The translations under genes and the position numbers were made by a program. From Pseudomonadales bacterium (lineage in GTDB: Bacteria > Pseudomonadota > Gammaproteobacteria > Steroidobacterales > Steroidobacteraceae), in assembly GCA_020442965.1 (NCBI GenBank), contig JAGRJB010000031.1, forward strand, positions 1 to 12,979: DNA of 12,979 bases, written 5' to 3'. The notes under the pieces are model-generated. The model was not told the DNA's origin and ran no database searches. It worked only from the letters and a program-made list of their open reading frames with translations. Positions 7,756 to 12,979 of this stretch are shown here, piece by piece; the stretch's first letter is position 1; each line of letters opens with the position of its first letter.

Positions 7756-8781
7756 TCAGCCTCGCAGAGCGGGCATGACCCGCTCACCAATGATCTGCAA
7801 CGCCTCCATCGGCTCGTCGTGCAGACGCAGCGCTACTTCCGTGAGCCCCGCTCGACCGAACATACGAAAGCGTTCGATCTCGCGCTCGATGTCTTCGAGA
7901 CCGCCCGTGGAGGTGAAGTATTCGCACAGCCGATTCGGTATCGCTTCCGGCATGCCTTGGATATTGCCTGAGCGGTCGAACCAGGCTGCGACGCACTTGT
8001 CGTAGTTATCGCGCACTAGCCGAACCTCGTCCGGCTGCAAGACCTGCGCGAGCAATTCCGCTTCGAGTTTGCGCGCCCGCCACGCAATCTCACGTCGCGA
8101 CTCGCGATAGCCCTCCTTGCGATCGCGCTTGAGGTGCCATGCCCAGAATGTGTTCGTTCGCAGGGGAGCCATGCCGGCGGCGCGTTTGGCGGCGCCCTCG
8201 CTGACCTCCGCCATCGCTTCGGCCATCACTTCGGGCGGCGTACAGCCGATGTAAACGCCGTCCGCTACCCGCGCCTCCATACGCATCATCATGCCCCGAT
8301 ATGCCGTACCGTACACGAGCGGCGGTGAGGACTTGATCCAGCCGTAGGCGCAGGGAAAATTGACCTGGAAATCCTCGCCCTGATAGCCCTTGGCGAGTTG
8401 CCCGCGACCCGCGCCACGCACGATCTCGATCGCTTCGCGAACGGCGCGAACGATCTTCGCCGGCTTGGCCAGGCCCATCGCGTCGATATTGCCTTCGCCA
8501 GCCCCCATCGCGACGACGGCCCGGCCATCGCTCATCTCATTGAGTGACAGCAGGCTGTTGGCAATCTTGAGTGGGTGCATCTCAAACGGACTGATCGCCA
8601 GCGGGCCGACGAGCAGCTTCTGCGTTTGCTGCAGCAAAGGCACGAGTGAGAGAAAGCAGTCCCAATGGGCGAAGTAGTTCGAGCTCCAAACTGCCCGCAC
8701 GCCGTACCGCTCGGCCGCGACGCCCAGTTCGGCAACCTGTCGTGGCGACAGATCCGGCTCGAGAATGATATCGATTTCCAT
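7756..8781 (-). CDS. LLM-class F420-dependent oxidoreductase, Mer-like
   Basis: The 341-residue TIM-barrel protein belongs to the luciferase-like monooxygenase class, whose members bind FMN or F420. Features are a beta-strand start IDIILEPD, LAISPFEMHPLKIAN at 61-75, and SDGRAVVAMGAGEGN at 84-98. The latter resembles the cofactor-binding GxGxG loop region of methylenetetrahydromethanopterin reductase (Mer) and F420-dependent glucose-6-phosphate dehydrogenase relatives. Use of F420 rather than FMN is inferred from its place as first gene of the F420 operon, 2 nt before fno. The substrate is unknown. ATG 8781 has AGG 4 nt upstream. The upstream gap to galU (8782-8904) holds the likely operon promoter and a Fur-like box. 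Confidence 0.88.
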   Translation of the reverse strand: MEIDIILEPDLSPRQVAELGVAAERYGVRAVWSSNYFAHWDCFLSLVPLLQQTQKLLVGPLAISPFEMHPLKIANSLLSLNEMSDGRAVVAMGAGEGNIDAMGLAKPAKIVRAVREAIEIVRGAGRGQLAKGYQGEDFQVNFPCAYGWIKSSPPLVYGTAYRGMMMRMEARVADGVYIGCTPPEVMAEAMAEVSEGAAKRAAGMAPLRTNTFWAWHLKRDRKEGYRESRREIAWRARKLEAELLAQVLQPDEVRLVRDNYDKCVAAWFDRSGNIQGMPEAIPNRLCEYFTSTGGLEDIEREIERFRMFGRAGLTEVALRLHDEPMEALQIIGERVMPALRG

Positions 8782-8827
8782 AACACCTGAACCGCGTGCA
8801 GTCGCGGCGCCAACATCAGGCGGCTAG

Positions 8828-8846
8828 TGTAACGGTAATCATTATC
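8828..8846 (-). promoter_or_regulatory. Fur-box-like operator in front of the F420 operon
   Basis: The minus strand reads GATAATGATTACCGTTACA. By eye, 14 of 19 positions match the E. coli Fur consensus GATAATGATAATCATTATC, including the first nine without a break, and the site contains the 9-nt palindrome TAATGATTA. It lies in an AT-rich patch in otherwise GC-rich DNA, centred about 56 nt before the LLM start codon, where a repressor would cover a promoter. A TACACT hexamer (8826-8831) overlapping it could be a -10 element, but I find no good -35 at 16-18 nt spacing. Iron control is inferred only from the motif. Confidence 0.35.
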
Positions 8847-8904
8847 GGCCGCGCTCGAGCCGCGCGCGTGTCCGCCAGTCGTACCTGAGCAGCCTCAGCG
8901 ATGC

Positions 8905-9780
8905 TCAGCGACGCTTGCCGAGCGCGCGCAGGTATTGGCGGAAAGGCTTGGCCAGTTCCGGGTGCGAGAGTGCATATTCAACGGTGGCCTGCAGGTAGCC
9001 GAGCTTGCTGCCGCAGTCGAAGCGCTTGCCGTCGAACTTATAGGCGTACACCGATTCGTCTTTCATCAGGCGCGCGATGCCGTCGGTGAGTTGGATCTCG
9101 CCGCCGGCGCCCTCGCCGATGCGCTCCAGATGATGGAAAATCCGTGGTGTTAGTAAATAGCGCCCAACGACACCAAGGCGCGACGGCGCCACGGCTGGCT
9201 TGGGCTTCTCGACTATTTGCTCGATTCTGAACAAGTCGCCCGACGCAGCCGTTGTCTTGACGATTCCGTACTTGTCGGAATCCGCCTTCGGCACAGTCTG
9301 TACACCGATGATGCTGTAGCCCAGGAAACGCTGTGCCATCTGCTCGAGGCAGGGCACCTGGGCATCGATCAGGTCGTCGGCGAGATGCACGAAGAACGGC
9401 TCGTGTCCGACCGCCGGTTTGGCACAAAGCACCGCATGACCCAGACCGAGCGGCGCCGATTGGCGTATGTAGATACAGGTTGCGTAGGAGGGAAGCACGC
9501 TGCGCAGGCTCTGCGCCAAGCGCGATTTGCCTTGCTTGTGCAGGAGCTTCTCGAGTTCGGCGTCGGAGTCAAAATGGTCTTCGATGGCCCGCTTGGACGC
9601 GCCGGTGATAAATACGAGACGCCGAGCGCCGGCTGCCAGCGCTTCCTCCACCGCGTATTGGATCAAGGGCTTGTCGACGATCGGCAGCATCTCCTTGGGG
9701 CTCGCCTTGGTAGCCGGAAGGAAGCGCGTGCCTCGCCCCGCCACCGGAAATACCGCCGTCTCAATACCGTGCCGTTGCAT
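8905..9780 (-). CDS. galU: UTP-glucose-1-phosphate uridylyltransferase
   Basis: The 291-residue enzyme makes UDP-glucose from UTP and glucose-1-phosphate for envelope polysaccharides. The nucleotide-binding signature [18 protein letters not shown] begins at residue 9 and continues [33 protein letters not shown], the [12 protein letters not shown] loop, and [19 protein letters not shown] with LTPRIF further on are all as in GalU. The length is usual. ATG 9780 has GAGG 5 nt upstream. The stop is 123 nt before the F420 operon; a CTGAG/CTCAG hairpin (8885-8898) just beyond the stop is a weak terminator candidate, so some readthrough into the F420 genes cannot be excluded. Confidence 0.97.
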   Translation of the reverse strand: MQRHGIETAVFPVAGRGTRFLPATKASPKEMLPIVDKPLIQYAVEEALAAGARRLVFITGASKRAIEDHFDSDAELEKLLHKQGKSRLAQSLRSVLPSYATCIYIRQSAPLGLGHAVLCAKPAVGHEPFFVHLADDLIDAQVPCLEQMAQRFLGYSIIGVQTVPKADSDKYGIVKTTAASGDLFRIEQIVEKPKPAVAPSRLGVVGRYLLTPRIFHHLERIGEGAGGEIQLTDGIARLMKDESVYAYKFDGKRFDCGSKLGYLQATVEYALSHPELAKPFRQYLRALGKRR

Positions 9781-9789
9781 ATCGCCTCG

Positions 9790-9822
9790 CCGTTCGCTGC
9801 TGAATTCGCACTTGCCGAACGG
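9790..9822 (-). repeat. Inverted repeat in the galU leader, next to the ribosome binding site
   Basis: The arms CCGTTCG (9790-9796) and CGAACGG (9816-9822) flank a 19-nt spacer that itself contains the partly self-complementary TGCTGAATTCGCA. In galU mRNA the 3' arm ends one base before the GAGG ribosome binding site, so a folded leader could influence translation. The arms are only 7 bp and no known RNA element is recognised. Confidence 0.25.
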
Positions 9823-9898
9823 ATGGACGATACCACGGAACAGCTAACTCGCCCGCTGCGGCGCCACTCGAGCAGTGACGCAAGTCCGATTTGCGGGA

Positions 9899-9926
9899 GC
9901 GCGCCGGCCTCGCCGGACCGGCGCGC
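9899..9926. terminator. Strong GC hairpin downstream of comEA
   Basis: Perfect 9-bp arms GCGCGCCGG and CCGGCGCGC surround a 10-nt loop, 62 bp beyond the comEA stop and upstream of galU, inside the 208-bp gap between them. There is no T run on the minus strand after the stem, so it is not a classical intrinsic terminator. It could end or protect the comEA transcript and separate it from galU. Apart from this hairpin and the galU leader repeat, I see nothing definite in the gap. Confidence 0.35.
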
Positions 9927-9988
9927 GCAGAGGGCCCGTGGAAATTGAGAGTCTGTCGAATCTGACCGCAGAGATCAGTTCGGGAGCA

Positions 9989-10378
9989 TCAGTCTGGCGA
10001 CCTGCCGCCGGCCGGCGAGCGCACTGCGCCCGGTGGGGACTTCCGGACTATCGGCGTCTTGGCTGGCACCGCGGGCTTGGTCGGCGCGGCACGCAAATGC
10101 CCGCCATCGACTCGCATATTGGCGCGATTGCGCTCGATCATCTTCGGCCCTACGCCCTTGACCAGCGCAAGTTCGTCGATCGACTTGAATGGGCCGTGCT
10201 GCTGACGATAGGCGACGATCGCCTTGGCTTTCTCAGCGCCGATACCGACCAGCGCTTGATCGAGCGCGGCTGCATCGGCGGTGTTGAGATTGACGGGCTC
10301 CGCGCTCGCCGGCGCTGCCGCGCCAATCGAACCGAACGTGACGAGCGCGGTCGCGAGATAGAGGTGACGCAAGTTCAT
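9989..10378 (-). CDS. comEA: ComEA-family helix-hairpin-helix DNA-binding protein
   Basis: This is a 129-residue secreted or periplasmic protein. A signal peptide (NLRHLYLATALVTFGSIGA then PASA) is predicted to be cut after residue 26. VNLNTADAAAL follows, then two helix-hairpin-helix motifs at about 43-88 (VGIGAEKA and VKGVGPKM), the ComEA core that binds double-stranded DNA non-specifically during transformation. The tail from about 92 is rich in Pro, Arg and Lys and looks disordered. I start at ATG 10378: GGAG lies 6 nt upstream and the signal peptide begins properly, whereas the ATG at 10390 has no ribosome binding site and forms part of that leader. Small HhH proteins of this type do not prove natural competence without the pilus and ComEC genes. 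Confidence 0.88.
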   Translation of the reverse strand: MNLRHLYLATALVTFGSIGAAAPASAEPVNLNTADAAALDQALVGIGAEKAKAIVAYRQQHGPFKSIDELALVKGVGPKMIERNRANMRVDGGHLRAAPTKPAVPAKTPIVRKSPPGAVRSPAGGRSPD

Positions 10379-10458
10379 TGTGAGCTCCATGGCATCGAGA
10401 CAGGGGCCCTCAGACTAGCTCGTCGCAGCAATGCCGCGATGCCTTGAATCGCGTGTAA

Positions 10459-11457
10459 CTATCGAGAAAGTCGGCTACGTGACGGCGTCCAAGGGAGACT
10501 GTTCAGAGGCTCCCTCAACGCCAGGGTGTCCCAGTTTCGACAGCTCGGGCAGCGCCATTGCCACGCGTCGCTCTCGAGCCCGCAAGCGGTGCAGCGGAAG
10601 CGATTCACGGTTCGGTCGGCTTGCTGGTTGCCACCGGCTGGATGCGGCAGCGATGCCAGAAACGCGTCGCGCTCCTCGTCGCGCGCACCCTGCAGCGCCT
10701 CTTCGAGGAACGCCGATTGCAATGTCGGGCTTGCCAGGAACGCGCGGCGCCATGCGGATCGCGCCTCGGCGATCGTCCCTGTGCGCCGCGCGACCCGCGC
10801 CTCGAGCAATGCGGCGCGCGCGGAGTCCGGATCGTGAAAGCGCGCCTCGTCTAACAAGTTTTTCACGCGCTCGATCGCGCCCTCGCGCAACGCCTGCTCA
10901 GCCAGTTCGCAGAGATAATGCGCCGCCGTGTCCGCTCGATTGTCGCGCATGTCGAGCGGCATTTCGTACCAGATCCTGAGCGCGCTCGCGAAATCCCGTT
11001 GCTGCTCATAGAGCCAGGTCAACCGATCCAGGGCGCGATCGCGAAACGCGCGCGACGTAGCCGACTGCTCGAGGTAGCGCTCAGCCCGATCGAACAAACC
11101 TGCCGCAAGGTAGTCGAGTGCCAACTCGTAGGTCGCCTGTTCGCGTACGGCCGTCACACTCGATTCACGCAAACGCTCGTGCACGGCGCTCGCACGCGCA
11201 ACTTCACCACGGCGTCTGAACAGGCTGCCCAATGCAAATTGAATATCGGCTTGCTCCGCGCGCGTTGACGCAAGGCGCTCGATCACCTCGGTTGCCAGGT
11301 CGAAGCGCTCGTTCACCAGATGATCCAGCGCCGAGAGATAGTCGCGCGGCAGTCGGACGCGGCGCACAGGAATGGAACGACGACCGAGCAGCCAGGCGGT
11401 CGATCCGACCGCCGTGAAGGCTAACAACAGAAATACGATCGGCGGCAGTTCGTTCAC
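10459..11457 (-). CDS. lapB: LapB (YciM) lipopolysaccharide-assembly TPR protein, shortened
   Basis: LapB is an inner-membrane protein that, with FtsH, controls LpxC turnover and so lipopolysaccharide synthesis. The 332-residue product has an N-terminal membrane anchor (about 5-24), the conserved LPRDYLSALDHLVNE, a series of TPR helices (for example FALGSLFRRRGEVARASAVH and LALDYLAAGLFDRAERYLEQ), and a C-terminal rubredoxin-type metal knuckle with Cys289, Cys292, Cys303 and Cys306 in CTAC and CPSC. E. coli LapB is 389 residues. Here the segment between the last clear TPR and the metal knuckle is about 60 residues shorter, roughly two TPR motifs. The start is GTG 11457, 24 nt after the ihfB stop; the ribosome binding site is weak. 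The usual neighbour lapA is absent. Confidence 0.9.
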   Translation of the reverse strand: MNELPPIVFLLLAFTAVGSTAWLLGRRSIPVRRVRLPRDYLSALDHLVNERFDLATEVIERLASTRAEQADIQFALGSLFRRRGEVARASAVHERLRESSVTAVREQATYELALDYLAAGLFDRAERYLEQSATSRAFRDRALDRLTWLYEQQRDFASALRIWYEMPLDMRDNRADTAAHYLCELAEQALREGAIERVKNLLDEARFHDPDSARAALLEARVARRTGTIAEARSAWRRAFLASPTLQSAFLEEALQGARDEERDAFLASLPHPAGGNQQADRTVNRFRCTACGLESDAWQWRCPSCRNWDTLALREPLNSLPWTPSRSRLSR

Positions 11458-11481
11458 TGGCGAACCGCGACCACAGCCTTG

Positions 11482-11784
11482 TCAGTCGCGGATGGGATAG
11501 TCAGCGCCATCGTTGACGCGCTCGCGCAGATCCTTGCCGGGCTTGAAGTGTGGCACGTACTTGCCCGATAGCGCGACGGCCTCACCCGTCTTGGGATTGC
11601 GCCCCTGGCGCGGCGGACGGAAATGCAGCGAGAAGCTGCCGAACCCGCGAATCTCTATGCGATCGCCCGTCGAGAGCGTGTCACTCATGATTTCGAGTAT
11701 CTGCTTGAGCGCGAGCTCCACGTCCTTGGCAGGCAGATGCTTCTGCTTGGCAGTGATGATTTCGATGAGTTCGGATTTCGTCAT
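11482..11784 (-). CDS. ihfB: Integration host factor beta subunit
   Basis: The 100-residue DNA-bending protein pairs with IHF-alpha and folds like [32 protein letters not shown] (42-51), the beta-arm GRNPKTG with its intercalating proline (61-67), and [16 protein letters not shown] are diagnostic of the beta subunit. The C-terminal tail [10 protein letters not shown] is a few residues longer than in E. coli (94 aa). It lies directly downstream of rpsA, as in other gammaproteobacteria, with a hairpin between the two genes. Confidence 0.97.
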   Translation of the reverse strand: MTKSELIEIITAKQKHLPAKDVELALKQILEIMSDTLSTGDRIEIRGFGSFSLHFRPPRQGRNPKTGEAVALSGKYVPHFKPGKDLRERVNDGADYPIRD

Positions 11785-11809
11785 GCCGATCTGCGCGCCC
11801 GCCGAGTAG

Positions 11810-11842
11810 AACGCCTGGACGGATGTCCTCCGCCCAGGCGTT
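11810..11842 (-). terminator. Long hairpin between rpsA and ihfB
   Basis: In the minus-strand RNA a 14-bp stem (AACGCCUGG, then one G-U wobble, then CGGA, pairing with UCCG and CCAGGCGUU) closes a 5-nt loop. It begins 4 nt after the rpsA TAA stop. The complementary strand would have an A-C mismatch at the wobble position, which argues that the structure works in the mRNA. No T run follows, so it may be a partial terminator, a processing site or a 3'-end protector lowering ihfB expression relative to the far more abundant S1. Confidence 0.55.
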
Positions 11843-11846
11843 GTTG

Positions 11847-12979
11847 TTAGGACCGATCGCCGATCTGCTCCTTGAGGAGATCGCCGAGACTGGTACCGGA
11901 CGACGGCTGCTCGGAGCGATAGTTCTGCACCGCTTCAGCCTCTTCGTACATTTCCTTCGCCTTGACAGATAGCGTGATCGTACGCGTCTTGCGATCGACG
12001 CCCGTGAAACGCGCGTCGATTTCGTCGCCGACCTTGAGCACGGTGCGCGCGTCTTCGACACGATCACGCGCCAGCTCGGACGCACGCAACTGCCCCTCGA
12101 TCCCGTTGCCGAGGTCGATAACCGCGCCGCGTGCATCGACTTCCTTCACGACGCCCTTGACGATCGTGCCCTTGGGATTCTCAGCGATGTAGTTGGAAAA
12201 TGGATCCTGTGCCATTTGCTTGACGCCGAGCGAAATCCGCTCGCGTTCCGGATCGATCGATAGCACGGTCGCATCGAGCTGCTGACCCTTCTGGTAGTTG
12301 CGCACGGCTTCTTCGCCGGGCACATCCCACGACAGATCCGACAAATGCACGAGTCCGTCGATATTGCCGGGCAAACCGATGAATACGCCGAAATCGGTGA
12401 TCGACTTGATCTGGCCCGACACGCGGTCGCCGCGATTGTGATTCTCGGCGAACTCTTTCCAGGGATTCTGCTGGCATTGCTTGAGTCCGAGCGAAATCCG
12501 GCGTCGCTCTTCGTCCACGTCGAGCACCATCACCTCGACCTCCTGGCCCGAGTGAACAACCTTGGACGGATTGACGTTCTTGTTGGTCCAATCCATCTCC
12601 GACACGTGCACAAGGCCCTCGACACCGTCCTCGATCTCCACAAACGCGCCGTAGTCGGCAATGTTGGTGACCTTGCCGAACACGCGAGTGTTAGGCGGAT
12701 AGCGGCGCGCGATATTCTCCCACGGGTCCGCGCCCAGCTGCTTCAGGCCGAGACTGACGCGCGAGCGCTCACGATCGAATTTGAGAATGCGGACTTCGAC
12801 TTCATCGCCGACTTTGACGACCTCGGACGGGTGCTTGACGCGCTTCCACGCCATGTCGGTGATGTGCAGCAGCCCGCCGATGCCGCCGAGGTCGACGAAC
12901 GCACCGTAGTCGGTGAGGTTCTTGACCACACCTTTGACTTCCTGGCCTTCCTGCAGGTTGTCGAGCAGCTTGTCGCGCG
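11847..12979 (-). CDS. rpsA: 30S ribosomal protein S1, C-terminal part
   Basis: About 377 codons are visible; the N-terminus lies beyond the right edge. Four S1 RNA-binding repeats can be read in order, corresponding to repeats 3-6 of a standard six-repeat S1: [56 protein letters not shown] and [21 protein letters not shown]1 binds mRNA upstream of the start codon and aids initiation on structured leaders. The reading frame stays open to the edge, with [16 protein letters not shown] preceding the first visible repeat, so the GTG near 12929 is an internal valine and not a start. The tail ends [13 protein letters not shown], as is usual for gammaproteobacterial S1. Confidence 0.98.
   Translation of the reverse strand, partial: RDKLLDNLQEGQEVKGVVKNLTDYGAFVDLGGIGGLLHITDMAWKRVKHPSEVVKVGDEVEVRILKFDRERSRVSLGLKQLGADPWENIARRYPPNTRVFGKVTNIADYGAFVEIEDGVEGLVHVSEMDWTNKNVNPSKVVHSGQEVEVMVLDVDEERRRISLGLKQCQQNPWKEFAENHNRGDRVSGQIKSITDFGVFIGLPGNIDGLVHLSDLSWDVPGEEAVRNYQKGQQLDATVLSIDPERERISLGVKQMAQDPFSNYIAENPKGTIVKGVVKEVDARGAVIDLGNGIEGQLRASELARDRVEDARTVLKVGDEIDARFTGVDRKTRTITLSVKAKEMYEEAEAVQNYRSEQPSSGTSLGDLLKEQIGDRS

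Noticed and set aside
8826..8870. Full sigma-70 promoter for the F420 operon
   Set aside because: TACACT and GATAAT hexamers resemble -10 elements but no TTGACA-like hexamer lies at 16-18 nt; only the operator-like box is reported.
10379..10390. Earlier ATG for comEA at 10390
   Set aside because: It lacks a ribosome binding site and instead contains the GGAG that serves the ATG at 10378.
1..12979. CRISPR array, tRNA, insertion sequence, prophage or integrase
   Set aside because: No regularly spaced direct repeats, tRNA-like cloverleaf sequences, transposase or integrase motifs were seen on either strand.

Overview
The window is GC-rich, densely coding chromosomal DNA, probably from a gammaproteobacterium. 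The right end supports this: ribosomal protein S1 (rpsA), integration host factor beta (ihfB) and the lipopolysaccharide-assembly regulator LapB lie in the order usual for that class, followed by a ComEA-like helix-hairpin-helix protein and galU. Lineage is an inference from gene content; no rRNA is present, and I cannot name a genus.

Layout, left to right. At 1-91 (minus) is the N-terminal end of a DnaJ/CbpA-type co-chaperone. At 190-1371 (plus) is an NnrS-family membrane protein, divergent from the co-chaperone and convergent with what follows. From 8781 down to 1436 (all minus) runs a tightly packed seven-gene block: LLM-class oxidoreductase, NADPH:F420 oxidoreductase (fno), cofE, cofD, cofC, a fused CofG-CofH protein (fbiC), and a membrane-anchored atypical SDR. 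Three junctions overlap by 4 nt and the other three gaps are 2, 15 and 3 nt, so it is almost certainly one operon. From 9780 leftward is galU; from 10378 comEA; from 11457 lapB; from 11784 ihfB; and rpsA runs off the right end.

The centrepiece is an apparently complete coenzyme F420 pathway. FbiC makes the deazaflavin FO, CofC activates a phosphorylated three-carbon acid with GTP, CofD joins it to FO, and CofE adds the glutamates. Fno can reduce F420 with NADPH, the LLM enzyme is a likely consumer of F420H2 (or F420), and the SDR is an unexplained passenger. Coenzyme F420 is classically archaeal and actinobacterial; proteobacterial clusters are known but less studied. A 19-nt Fur-box-like sequence sits in an AT-rich patch just upstream of the first gene. 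Other points of note are a LapB about 57 residues shorter than the E. coli protein with no lapA beside it, and a hairpin between rpsA and ihfB that pairs fully only in the mRNA sense.

I see no tRNA, rRNA, CRISPR array, insertion sequence, integrase or phage gene. No stretch over 300 bases lacks a gene; the longest gap is 208 bases, between comEA and galU.
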